Origin: Bacteroidota bacterium
Lineage (GTDB): Bacteria; Bacteroidota; Bacteroidia; Bacteroidales; CAIWKO01
Reading direction: 5' to 3'
DNA length: 64,000 nt
Assembly: GCA_037133915.1 (NCBI GenBank)
Contig: JBAXND010000003.1
Coordinates: 62,001 to 126,000, forward strand
Shown here: one piece after another, positions 26,545-35,210 of the stretch
Layout of the letters: every line of letters begins with the position of its first letter
How positions within the stretch are numbered: the first letter of the stretch is position 1
Program-made: the position numbers and the translations under genes
The notes under the pieces: model-generated
The model's input: the letters and a program-made list of their open reading frames with translations, nothing else
What the model was told of the DNA's origin: nothing
Databases searched by the model: none

Positions 26545-27780
26545 TTGAACAAGAGAAAAATCTTTAACGATCCGATTTACGGGTTTGTAAACATACCCGA
26601 TGAACTTGCCTTTGATGTGGTGGAACACCCATGGTTTCAGCGTTTGCGCAGAATTAAGCAGCTTGGTTTAACACCGCTTGTTTATCCGGGGGCCCTGCAT
26701 ACACGCTTTGCACATGCGTTGGGCAGCATGCATCTTATGACGCGCGCGGTGGAAACACTGCGTTTTAAAGATTGTAACATTACGAAGGAAGAAGCCCACG
26801 GTTTGTATCTGGCAATTTTGTTGCACGACATCGGGCATGGTCCATTCTCTCATGCTCTCGAACACAGCATTACCGAAAACTTGGGTCATGAGCAGCTTTC
26901 ATCACTTTTTATTCGCGGATTGAATAGTATTTTTGACGGGAACCTTTCGGTGGCACTGGCAATTTTTGAACATACTCATCCTAAAAAATTCCTGCATCAG
27001 CTGGTTTCAAGTCAGCTTGATGTTGACCGTCTCGATTATCTAACCCGCGACAGCTTTTATACCGGCGTTTCCGAAGGAATAATCGGCACCGACCGTATTA
27101 TAAAAATGCTGAATGTGAAAAATGACGAATTGGTGGTCGATTCTAAAGGCGTATATTCAATTGAAAAATTTCTGGTTTCGCGGAGGCTGATGTACTGGCA
27201 GGTATATCTTCATAAAACGGTACTGGCAGCTGAACATCTTATTATTAAAATTCTTCAGCGGGCACGCTGGCTAGCCGAAAAGGGACACAATCTGTTTGCA
27301 TCACCCGCACTTTCATTATTTCTTCATAACCGATTTACTACTTCTGATTTTACAAATGACAGCACGCTGCTCGGTGCTTTTTCCGAATTGGATGATGTTG
27401 ACGTATTGCTTTCTATTAAAGTGTGGCAGCGCAGCAACGATAAAATACTTGCCGACTTGTGCGGCCGGCTGGTGAACAGGCATCTTTTCAGAATAGAGAT
27501 GCAGGAACTGCCGTTTGACGATGCTTATATTAACAGAATACGACAGAAGACCGGTGAAATCTACGGATATGATGATGATGGAATAGATTATTTTGTCTTT
27601 CACGGCTCGGTTGATAACCATGCCTATCATCCCGGTTTTGACAGAATAAATATTTTGTTCCGTGGTGGTGAAGTGGTTGATATTACTGAGTGCAGCGACC
27701 TTGTGGATGTTGCGCATCTTTCGAAACCCGTAACGCGCAATTTCCTTTGCTATCCCAAGGATTGCACCGTAACGAAATGA
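26545..27780 (+). CDS. HD-domain phosphohydrolase
   Basis: About 411 residues. The HD metal site is clear: HTRFAHALGSMH, LAILLHDIGHGPFSHALEH (HD and following His), and DVDRLDYLTRDSFYTG near the centre, as in the dGTPase/SAMHD1-like HD family. A nucleotide substrate is likely but not proven. Start choice: GTG 26530, TTG 26542 and TTG 26545 are possible; AAAGGA at 26533-26538 lies 6 nt before TTG 26545, and the sequence NKRKIFNDPIYGF begins the usual family N-terminus. In Bacteroidota this gene is typically next to lpxD, as here (32 nt gap), and often next to porX. Confidence 0.87.
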   Translation: MNKRKIFNDPIYGFVNIPDELAFDVVEHPWFQRLRRIKQLGLTPLVYPGALHTRFAHALGSMHLMTRAVETLRFKDCNITKEEAHGLYLAILLHDIGHGPFSHALEHSITENLGHEQLSSLFIRGLNSIFDGNLSVALAIFEHTHPKKFLHQLVSSQLDVDRLDYLTRDSFYTGVSEGIIGTDRIIKMLNVKNDELVVDSKGVYSIEKFLVSRRLMYWQVYLHKTVLAAEHLIIKILQRARWLAEKGHNLFASPALSLFLHNRFTTSDFTNDSTLLGAFSELDDVDVLLSIKVWQRSNDKILADLCGRLVNRHLFRIEMQELPFDDAYINRIRQKTGEIYGYDDDGIDYFVFHGSVDNHAYHPGFDRINILFRGGEVVDITECSDLVDVAHLSKPVTRNFLCYPKDCTVTK

Positions 27781-27812
27781 TTATAAATAATATTCTAAAT
27801 TAATTTATCGAA

Positions 27813-28841
27813 ATGAAATTTACAGCAAAACAAATCGCGGAACTTCTCAAAGGCACTGTTGATGGAGATTCCAATGCTTCGGTTCATACACTTTCAAAAA
27901 TTGAAGAGGGGAAAGCCGGCTCTTTGTCCTTTCTCGCGAATCCCGCTTATACGCAGTACATCTATACTACTGACGCTTCCATTGTTATTGTTAATAATGA
28001 TTTTGTGCCGGAAACCACTGTAAAATGTACGCTTGTACGGGTTGAAAATAGTTATATGGCTTTTGCCAGCCTGCTGGAGATTTACAATCAGATTAAACTC
28101 AATAAGGTTGGAATTTCAAAACAGTCATTTATTTCCGAAACAGCCTCTGTTGGGGAGAATTGCTATGTAGGTGAATTTGCTTTTATCGGCGAAAACGTGA
28201 AGCTTGGAAATAACGTGAAAATTTATCCACAGTGTTATGTGGGCGATAATGTGACGATAGCAAATGGCACTACGCTCTTCTCCGGAGTGAAAATCTATTC
28301 TGAAAATGTAATTGGTGCTAACTGCACTATTCATGCAGGTGCTGTGATTGGTGCCGATGGTTTTGGCTTTGCCCCTCAGCAGGACGCAAATTATAAAAAA
28401 GTGGCTCAGATTGGAAATGTAGTTATTGAAGATAATGTTGAAATAGGCGCCAATACTGCTATTGACAGAGCAACACTGGGTTCTACCATCATCCGTAAAG
28501 GCGTTAAACTCGATAACCTGATACAGGTTGCCCACAATGTTGAGATTGGTGAAAATACGGTGATGGCTGCACAAAGCGGCGTTGCCGGCTCAAGTAAAAT
28601 AGGTAAAAACTGTATGATTGGCGGACAGGTTGGAATTGTTGGTCACCTTACCGTTGCCGATAATGTTAAGGTTGCTGCACAGTCGGGGATTGGCAGTAAT
28701 GTTGCGGAAAACGAAATTATGCAGGGTTCACCGGCGTTCAATGTTTCGGAATACCGCCGCGTTTACGTTCACTTCCGCAATCTCTCAAAGCTTGCAAAAC
28801 GCATTGATGAGCTGGAAAAACAACTAAAAGCAAAAATCTAA
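27813..28841 (+). CDS. lpxD: UDP-3-O-acylglucosamine N-acyltransferase LpxD
   Basis: 342 residues. LpxD adds the second acyl chain in lipid A synthesis. An N-terminal uridine-binding domain ([18 protein letters not shown], then [14 protein letters not shown]) is followed by a left-handed beta-helix of hexapeptides with the catalytic His in [13 protein letters not shown], and a C-terminal helix. The length is typical. It is co-directional with the HD gene, and separated from lpxC-fabZ and lpxA. Confidence 0.95.
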   Translation: MKFTAKQIAELLKGTVDGDSNASVHTLSKIEEGKAGSLSFLANPAYTQYIYTTDASIVIVNNDFVPETTVKCTLVRVENSYMAFASLLEIYNQIKLNKVGISKQSFISETASVGENCYVGEFAFIGENVKLGNNVKIYPQCYVGDNVTIANGTTLFSGVKIYSENVIGANCTIHAGAVIGADGFGFAPQQDANYKKVAQIGNVVIEDNVEIGANTAIDRATLGSTIIRKGVKLDNLIQVAHNVEIGENTVMAAQSGVAGSSKIGKNCMIGGQVGIVGHLTVADNVKVAAQSGIGSNVAENEIMQGSPAFNVSEYRRVYVHFRNLSKLAKRIDELEKQLKAKI

Positions 28842-28874
28842 AAGCGAAAAAACGACACATCTCAATTGCCGAAT

Positions 28875-28934
28875 TCTCTGCTTTTATTTGTTCCTTTCGT
28901 CTTTTGTCTATTATCTGTTGTCTAACTTCTATTT
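28875..28934. repeat. Low-complexity pyrimidine-rich intergenic stretch
   Basis: A T/C-rich tract with near-repeats of TCTATTA / TCTGTTG / TCTAACT between lpxD and the convergent WG-repeat gene, slightly entering the latter's 3' end. Read on the minus strand it is a run of short AGACAA/AGATAA-like units. No gene or terminator fits it. Confidence 0.35.
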
Positions 28935-30221
28935 AGAGGGTTCCCAGATGATTTTACCCTTGCTGTTGGCGTAGCCTTCAAGACCGTCTTTGAGTGTGAG
29001 TTCATAAAACCCATATTTAAGTGAGCTCACCGATGCATAAATCAACGGAAGGATCAGCTTACCTGTTTTATCTATCACACCTGATTTTCCGTAATCACTG
29101 ATGTCATAATACTCGTTGTATTTTCTTCCCTTGACTACCACGCTGCTCCCGGATGCATTCGTGTAAACTGCGTCGTATTCCGGTTTTACAATCACTTTGC
29201 CTTTGACATCCATAAGACCGCTTTTGCCGTCCTGCGTGAACGATGCAATGCCACTTCGAAACTGCGAAATGGATGCATATTTAGCGGGGATAATCATTTT
29301 GTTTTCTTTATTGATAACACCACATTTGCCGTTTTTCTTCACAACTGCTAGTCCTTCATTAAACATGGACGCGTCTTCATATTGAGGCGGTATCACCCAT
29401 TTGTCATTCATATCAATATAGCCCCATTTGCCACCATCCACCGCAAGTACATCAATACGAAAAACGCCACTGTCATTGGCAGGGCACAGACCCTCCGAAA
29501 AATAACTCAGGTAACCGTACCCGGTATGAATTACCATTCGGCCCGTTGAATCAACCATACCATAGCGCGCTGAATCAACCGTGATTACTGTAGCCAGGCC
29601 GTTTTTCATTGTTTGAATATCGAAGAAAATGGTATCTGTAACGTATTTGCCATGACGGTTCATCAGACCTTTATTAAAGATATACCCCATCGTTGAAAAA
29701 CCTTCATCGAAAAAGGGAGCTGTTTTGTAAACAGGTTCCAGAACTACTTTTCCGTTGACGTCGATGACGCCGTATTTTTCATTGATGGTGATTACGGCAA
29801 GCCCGTCCCTGAATTCCGATACATCCTCATAAATAGCAGGGATAGCTACTTTTCCGTCAGGGTCAACAAAGCCGTATTTATCTCCGATGAGAACTTTTGC
29901 CCGCCCACTGCAGAAATCGGTCGCGATTTCATAAAGACACTGAACAACCAGCTTCCCGCTTTTATCAATGAAGCCGAATTTTCCATCCATTGGCTTGATG
30001 TACTCACTCAGCGTACCGCCCTGATTTACCATGGCACGACCTTCAATAAATTTTCCGGCCCAGCTATAAACAGGTTCAATCACAATTTTTCCTGTTGTGT
30101 CAATAAATCCCCATTTACCGTTTTTCTGAATGGGCAGCAGGCAGGCATCATCAGTCTGTTGTGCCGGTGACACCGACGAGAACATGCATGCGATTACAAA
30201 AAAAGTAAGTAGTTTTTTCAT
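28929..30221 (-). CDS. Exported WG-repeat protein
   Basis: 430 residues with a signal peptide (about 1-20, ending SPAQ). The rest consists of about eleven WG-type repeats, each roughly 30-50 residues, with a core such as WGFIDTTGKIVIEPVY, YGFVDPDGKVAIPAIY or WGYIDMNDKWVIPPQY. Such repeats form beta-rich units of unknown binding specificity and are common in Bacteroidota. Several repeats are degenerate (KGLMNRHGKYVTDTIF). A well-spaced promoter at 30236-30266 leaves a leader of only about ten bases. Convergent with lpxD. Confidence 0.88.
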   Translation of the reverse strand: MKKLLTFFVIACMFSSVSPAQQTDDACLLPIQKNGKWGFIDTTGKIVIEPVYSWAGKFIEGRAMVNQGGTLSEYIKPMDGKFGFIDKSGKLVVQCLYEIATDFCSGRAKVLIGDKYGFVDPDGKVAIPAIYEDVSEFRDGLAVITINEKYGVIDVNGKVVLEPVYKTAPFFDEGFSTMGYIFNKGLMNRHGKYVTDTIFFDIQTMKNGLATVITVDSARYGMVDSTGRMVIHTGYGYLSYFSEGLCPANDSGVFRIDVLAVDGGKWGYIDMNDKWVIPPQYEDASMFNEGLAVVKKNGKCGVINKENKMIIPAKYASISQFRSGIASFTQDGKSGLMDVKGKVIVKPEYDAVYTNASGSSVVVKGRKYNEYYDISDYGKSGVIDKTGKLILPLIYASVSSLKYGFYELTLKDGLEGYANSKGKIIWEPSK

Positions 30222-30235
30222 ATCCGATGTTTTTA

Positions 30236-30266
30236 CAATATTATGAATTTATTTTGCAAAAACAAA
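30236..30266 (-). promoter_or_regulatory. Bacteroidota-type promoter for the WG-repeat gene
   Basis: On the minus strand TTTG (30266-30263), 19 nt spacer, TAATATTG (30243-30236; one mismatch to TAnnTTTG). The box ends 14 nt before the ATG at 30221, implying a very short leader. Confidence 0.5.
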
Positions 30267-30315
30267 ATGATACGGTTGTTAACGCACGTTAACTGCAATT
30301 AATGATAATATACGG

Positions 30316-31560
30316 TTATTTTGTTGCAGCCGACATTCCTGCCAGCCAGCCGGTAGAGAAGGCAATCTGCAGGTTATAACCACCGGTATCGGCATCGAGG
30401 TCAATAACTTCACCTGCAAAATAAAGATTTTTTATTAGTTTGGATTCCATTGTTGTTGGGTCTATTTCAGCGGTGCTTACACCTCCGGCAGTAACAATGG
30501 CCTCTTCAAAGCCTCGATGTCCGCATATTTCAAGAGGCATGCCTTTTAACAGCAAGCGTATTTTATTACGGTCATCCGGTGATAAATGTGCTGCCGGTTT
30601 TATCTGGGGAATCTTTGCCATCTTCACAAATTCAGGTATGAGCTTCATGGGTAACAGGCTGTTCAGCATGGCTCTGTATGTGCGTTTGCCGTCAGCATTT
30701 ATTTCACGAATCAGGCGAAGGTCGAGCTTACTGTTATTCAATGCAGGTTTCAGATCGAGCATGAATACTACCTTTTTTCCGTCGGTAATATCCTGCATAT
30801 ATCGCCTGCTCAGCGAAAGGATAATGGGACCGCTGATGCTGTTGCCTGTAAAAGTCATATCGCCAAAAGCATCACCGCATTTTATTTCCTCAACAAAAAC
30901 GTTGACCCGCACATTTTTTAGTTCAAGTCCTGCAAGTGCCTCAAGGCTTTTCGCGGTAATATTGAGTGGTACAAGAACAGGTAATGGTGTCTTAACAGAA
31001 TGCCCCAATTCAGAGGCAATAGTATATCCGTCGCCCGTCGAACCTGTTAATGGGTAACTGCATCCACCGCTGGCGAGTATTACAGCCGGCGCATGAATAA
31101 CCGTTCCATTGTCAGTCATAACACCTGTTACAGTATTTTCTTTCCGGATGATGCTCATTACACGAATGCCGCATTGAATTTTCACGCCCTGCCTTTCGGC
31201 CCATGAAACTAGTTTGTCTGTTACAATTTTTGCATCACCGCCTTCGGGGAAAACCCTGCCGCCGCGCTCAGTGATAGTCTTTATTCCAATTGAGTTCAAA
31301 AATGCGATGAGTTCCCCGGAGAAAAAACGGGAAAAAACAGGATTCAGAAAGCGGTTGTCGGGACCAGTATGTTGCAGAAATTCTTTTATGGGCGCTATGT
31401 TTGTGATGTTGCACCTGCCTTTTCCGGTAATTCGCAACTTCCTTGCGGGGCGAGGCATGCGTTCAAGAATAACAACCTTTTTGCCTTTGCTTGCTGCGGT
31501 TCCTGCTGCAAGCAGACCCGATGCACCACCACCTATCACAAGAATATCGGCCGTTTCCAT
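30316..31560 (-). CDS. BaiN/HI0933-like NAD(P)/FAD-dependent oxidoreductase
   Basis: 414 residues. The N-terminal FAD-binding motif is GGGASGLLAAGTAASKGKKV, followed by the family hallmark RKLRITGKGRCNITN. The middle holds ASGGCSYPLTGSTGDGY and the C-terminus has FAGEVIDLDADTGGYNLQIAFSTGWLAG. The HI0933/BaiN family comprises flavoproteins of mostly unknown substrate; BaiN in gut clostridia is linked to bile-acid reduction, which need not apply here. A -7 box (31584-31591) lies 23 nt upstream. It runs opposite to the pdh operon. Confidence 0.88.
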   Translation of the reverse strand: METADILVIGGGASGLLAAGTAASKGKKVVILERMPRPARKLRITGKGRCNITNIAPIKEFLQHTGPDNRFLNPVFSRFFSGELIAFLNSIGIKTITERGGRVFPEGGDAKIVTDKLVSWAERQGVKIQCGIRVMSIIRKENTVTGVMTDNGTVIHAPAVILASGGCSYPLTGSTGDGYTIASELGHSVKTPLPVLVPLNITAKSLEALAGLELKNVRVNVFVEEIKCGDAFGDMTFTGNSISGPIILSLSRRYMQDITDGKKVVFMLDLKPALNNSKLDLRLIREINADGKRTYRAMLNSLLPMKLIPEFVKMAKIPQIKPAAHLSPDDRNKIRLLLKGMPLEICGHRGFEEAIVTAGGVSTAEIDPTTMESKLIKNLYFAGEVIDLDADTGGYNLQIAFSTGWLAGMSAATK

Positions 31561-31583
31561 TATTTATATTGTGTTATATTCTG

Positions 31584-31591
31584 CAAAAGTA
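31584..31591 (-). promoter_or_regulatory. -7 box for the BaiN-like flavoprotein
   Basis: TACTTTTG on the minus strand matches TAnnTTTG, 23 nt before the ATG at 31560. No convincing -33 element at 19-21 nt. Confidence 0.45.
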
Positions 31592-31601
31592 TTGAAAAAG
31601 G

Positions 31602-31624
31602 CACGAATTATCACTATATTCGTG
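31602..31624. promoter_or_regulatory. Inverted repeat between divergent genes (possible operator)
   Basis: CACGAAT and ATTCGTG form a perfect 7-bp inverted repeat with a 9 nt centre, in the 249 nt gap between the flavoprotein gene and pdhA. No T-run follows, so a terminator is unlikely. A weak -7-like TAATTTAG at 31773-31780 may serve pdhA. Nothing else is recognisable in the gap. Confidence 0.3.
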
Positions 31625-31809
31625 ATGTTCAAATTTTTACTAAAGTAGAAATCGTCATTAAAGTTTATTTTCTCAGTATACAAAGCTCTCATGCGCTGTT
31701 TATAAAATATGATTATTTGCATATGCTGATATATAGCATGCCTCCCGTTATCAGCGGTGGAATAATTCTTGGTAATTTAGATGCGTTATAAATAATTAAA
31801 CAGAACACC

Positions 31810-32898
31810 ATGTTTGACGAATTTAATCCGCTTGAAGATAAAATCCTTTGCATCTACGACAAGCAGGGGAAGTTGATAAATAAAAAATGGCGTCCGAAGT
31901 TGGATGACCAGCAGGTTTTGGATGCCTGGAAAAAGATGCTTTTTGCACGAACTGCTGACATGATGGCAGTTTCATACCAGAGGCAGGGACGCATGTACAC
32001 CTATCCACCGAATTTTGGACAGGAGGCAATATCGGCACCGCTCGGTTTTCTGATGAAAGAAGATGACTGGCTGGTTCCGGCATTCAGGGAAATGGGAGCA
32101 TGGCTTGCCAAAGGAGCTTCGCTCAAAGAGATATTCATGGATTTTATGGGATATGAAGACGGCGGCGCATTCAAGAATGTAAAGAATATGATGCCGATGT
32201 CGGTTCCGATAGCTTCACAACTATTGCACGCTGCCGGCATCGGATATTCAATTAAATTTAAAGGAACGAAAGATGTTGTCTATACGTTTGTGGGCGATGG
32301 CGGCACATCAGAAGGCGATTTTCATGAAGCGCTCAATTATGCCGCCGTGTGGAAAGTACCGGTAATCTTCATTGTCCAGAACAATCAATTCGCGATAAGC
32401 GTTCCGTTTAAAAAGCAAACGGCGTCGGTGAATATTGCCGTTAAAGCGCTTGCTTACGGAATGCCCGGTATTAAAGTGGATGGCAACGATTTCTTTGCCA
32501 TGTACGCTGCCATTGATTTTGCAACGGAATTTGCGCGTAACGGAAACGGACCGGTGCTTATCGAAGCACTGACTTACCGTCGTGGAGCCCATACAACGTC
32601 TGATGATCCTACAAAATACCGTACAAAAGAAGACGAGGAATTTTGGGCTGAAACCGACCCTTTGAACCGCCTGAAGTTATATCTTTTGGACAAGAAATTA
32701 TGGAGCGAGGAGCTGGAAACCCGGCTCAGCGCCGATTATAAAAATGAAGTGGACCGGCAGTTTGCTGAAGCCGAAGCCGTGCCTGAATATCCGCTTGCGG
32801 ATGTTTTCAATTATATGTATAACGATATTCCCGACGACCTGAAGAATCAGCAGCGGGAATATGAGAAATTCTTAAAATGGAAGGAGGGCCGGAAATGA
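31810..32898 (+). CDS. pdhA: 2-oxoacid dehydrogenase E1 alpha (pyruvate dehydrogenase type)
   Basis: 362 residues. Thiamine-diphosphate-dependent decarboxylation of a 2-oxoacid. The ThDP/Mg motif is VGDGGTSEGDFHEALNYAAVWKVPVIFIVQNN, and the regulatory loop region YRRGAHTTSDDPTKYR is present. MSVPIASQLLHAAG and QEAISAPLGFLMKEDDW resemble Gram-positive type PdhA. Substrate preference (pyruvate versus branched-chain 2-oxoacids) cannot be fixed from sequence. Its TGA stop overlaps the ATG of pdhB. First gene of a complete E1-E2-E3 operon. Confidence 0.92.
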   Translation: MFDEFNPLEDKILCIYDKQGKLINKKWRPKLDDQQVLDAWKKMLFARTADMMAVSYQRQGRMYTYPPNFGQEAISAPLGFLMKEDDWLVPAFREMGAWLAKGASLKEIFMDFMGYEDGGAFKNVKNMMPMSVPIASQLLHAAGIGYSIKFKGTKDVVYTFVGDGGTSEGDFHEALNYAAVWKVPVIFIVQNNQFAISVPFKKQTASVNIAVKALAYGMPGIKVDGNDFFAMYAAIDFATEFARNGNGPVLIEALTYRRGAHTTSDDPTKYRTKEDEEFWAETDPLNRLKLYLLDKKLWSEELETRLSADYKNEVDRQFAEAEAVPEYPLADVFNYMYNDIPDDLKNQQREYEKFLKWKEGRK

Positions 32899-33872
32899 AA
32901 GTAATGAATATGGTTCAGGCCATGAACAATGCTCTTGATTTAAAACTTGCCGAAGACGGCAATGTAATAATTTATGGTGAGGATGCCGGTGTTGAAGGTG
33001 GGGTGTTTCGCGTTACGGAAGGACTGCAGCAGAAATATGGCGAGAAGCGTGTATTCGATTCTCCGCTTGCCGAATCGGCTATTGTTGGAACGGCCGTGGG
33101 TATGGCAGTCGCTGGATTGCGGCCTGTTGTGGAACTTCAGTTTTGCGGTTTTGTATACCCTGCCTTCAATCAGATTATATCACATGCATCGCGCATGCAC
33201 AACCGTACACGAGGTAAGTACAGCACGCCTATGGTCATCCGTTTTCCCTACGGTGGAGGCATCAATGCTCTTGAACATCATTCTGAAAGTATGGAGGCGC
33301 TTTATGGACACATACCCGGTCTGAAAGTGGTGATTCCTTCAACTCCCTACGATGCCAAGGGTTTGCTGATATCGGCCATTGAAAGCAATGATACGATTAT
33401 GTTCATGGAACCCAAACGCATCTACCGTGCCATCAAGCAGGAAGTGCCGGAAGAAAAATACAGCATTCCCATTGGCAAAGCAAAAGTGGTAACTTCCGGA
33501 ACAGACATTACGGTTGTGGCTTACGGAGCCATGATTCGCGAAGTCCAAAAAGCTATGGTAATGGCAAAACAATCCGGCATCAGTGCGGAGCTGATTGATT
33601 TGCGCACGATTTACCCGATTGACAGGGAAACCATTGCAGCATCGGTGCGCAAAACAGGACGTTTATTGTTCGTATCGGAGGAGCCGCTTACCTATGGTGT
33701 TGGTGCTGAAGTGACCGCCATTGCTAATGAAGAAGCATTTCTGTATCTGCAGGCACCCCCGAAACGGGTGTGTGGATTTGATATTATTGTTCCGCTTCCC
33801 AAAGGCGAACCGCATTATCTGCAAACGGCAGATAAGATTTTTTATGAAATGGAAAAAGTAGTTAAATTCTAA
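32895..33872 (+). CDS. pdhB: 2-oxoacid dehydrogenase E1 beta
   Basis: About 325 residues. The transketolase-like beta subunit completes the E1 heterotetramer: YGEDAGVEGGVFRVTEGLQ, FDSPLAESAIVGTAVGMAV, VELQFCGFVYPAFNQI and LFVSEEPLTYGVGAEV are typical. The start chosen is ATG 32895, which overlaps the pdhA stop (ATGA) and follows AAGGAGG at 32880-32886; the upstream ATG at 32877 would precede this ribosome-binding site. The ribosome-binding site is unusually good for this phylum. Confidence 0.93.
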   Translation: MKVMNMVQAMNNALDLKLAEDGNVIIYGEDAGVEGGVFRVTEGLQQKYGEKRVFDSPLAESAIVGTAVGMAVAGLRPVVELQFCGFVYPAFNQIISHASRMHNRTRGKYSTPMVIRFPYGGGINALEHHSESMEALYGHIPGLKVVIPSTPYDAKGLLISAIESNDTIMFMEPKRIYRAIKQEVPEEKYSIPIGKAKVVTSGTDITVVAYGAMIREVQKAMVMAKQSGISAELIDLRTIYPIDRETIAASVRKTGRLLFVSEEPLTYGVGAEVTAIANEEAFLYLQAPPKRVCGFDIIVPLPKGEPHYLQTADKIFYEMEKVVKF

Positions 33873-33883
33873 ATGACTGTGTG

Positions 33884-35170
33884 ATGAGATATATTTTCAA
33901 TTTTCCTGATATCGGTGAAGGCCTTGATGAAGGTACCATTGTTGAATGGTACGTGGCCAAGGGACAGTCAATACAATCGGGCGATGCGCTGCTGAAGATG
34001 GAAACAGACAAAGTGGTGACTGATATTCCCTGTCCTAAAACAGGTGTGGTTGCTGCCATGTACGGCAAAGTTGGAGAGGTGGTTAAAGTAGGTGAACCGC
34101 TTGTTGAAATTGAGATGCCGGGTGTGGAAGGTGCCGCCGCTGTTGAAGAAGTGAAGAAGGAACTTGTAGAGGAAGCTGTTGAAGAAGGCGGTGCAGGTGT
34201 TGTCGGAACCCTTGAAATAGCCGGATCTTCGGCATATCTGCCATCGAGCAATGAAGGACTTGAAACACCTCCTGAAGAGAAAGTCGCTGTAAAGAAGAAA
34301 GCACTTGCAACACCTGTTGCCCGGGCACTTGCAAAAGAACTCGGGGTCGATATTGATCAGGTGAAAGGCACCGGCCCCGGTAATCGTGTAATGACCGATG
34401 ACATCCGTAAATATTCAGAAGGTTCGCAGCGTGTAATAGATCAGGCAAGAAGCCGCATTCCGGATTTAGGCGAGCGGATAACGTATGAGCCGCTGAGCCA
34501 GATACGAAAGACCATTGCCAAGAATATGATTAACAGCAAGCACAATGCTGCGCACATGACGATTCATGAGGAGGTGGAAATATCTGAACTGGTCCGGGTA
34601 AGAGATAAGTACAAAGTAAAATTTGCTGAAAAAGGAATCAAGCTGAGTTACCTGCCCTTCATTCTGAAAGCCACGGCACAGGCACTGAAGAAACACAGAC
34701 AACTGAACAGTCAGCTTGATCTGGAAAACAACAGAATGATTTACAAGAATTACTACAACATAGGGATTGCGGTAGATACAGAAGACGGGTTGGTAGTTCC
34801 TGTTATTCACGATGCCGATAAACTCAGCATTCTGGAGCTTGCTCAAAAAGTGAATGAGCTTGCCGAAAAGGCTCGTACACGAAAACTTACCATGGATGAT
34901 ATGAAGGACGGCACATTCACTATTACCAGTTACGGCTCTATCGGCGGACTGTATGCGGTGCCGGTGATAAATTATCCGCAGGCGGGAATACTGGGAATCG
35001 GCCGTATTATTGAACGTCCTGTTTTTAAAGGTGATAACGTAGTTAAAGGAATTATGATGCCGTTGTCACTTTCTGTTGACCACAGAATTGTGGATGGCGG
35101 TGAGGTGTCGCGTTTTGTAAATACAGTAATGGGATACCTGAATGAACCGGTTTCGCTGGTAATTGAGTAA
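33884..35170 (+). CDS. pdhC: Dihydrolipoamide acyltransferase E2
   Basis: About 428 residues with one lipoyl domain (lipoyl Lys in METDKVVTDI, about residue 44), an acidic Glu/Val-rich linker, a peripheral-subunit-binding domain (ATPVARALAKELGVDIDQVK, GTGPGNRVMTDDIRKY), and the catalytic acyltransferase domain ending in SVDHRIVDGGE (His and Asp of HxxxDG). Only one lipoyl domain is present. ATG 33884 is preferred over GTG 33881. It lies 11 nt after pdhB. Confidence 0.94.
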   Translation: MRYIFNFPDIGEGLDEGTIVEWYVAKGQSIQSGDALLKMETDKVVTDIPCPKTGVVAAMYGKVGEVVKVGEPLVEIEMPGVEGAAAVEEVKKELVEEAVEEGGAGVVGTLEIAGSSAYLPSSNEGLETPPEEKVAVKKKALATPVARALAKELGVDIDQVKGTGPGNRVMTDDIRKYSEGSQRVIDQARSRIPDLGERITYEPLSQIRKTIAKNMINSKHNAAHMTIHEEVEISELVRVRDKYKVKFAEKGIKLSYLPFILKATAQALKKHRQLNSQLDLENNRMIYKNYYNIGIAVDTEDGLVVPVIHDADKLSILELAQKVNELAEKARTRKLTMDDMKDGTFTITSYGSIGGLYAVPVINYPQAGILGIGRIIERPVFKGDNVVKGIMMPLSLSVDHRIVDGGEVSRFVNTVMGYLNEPVSLVIE

Positions 35171-35210
35171 TAAATGATGTTCTTGAAAATTATTTTATAA
35201 TATTGAACGT

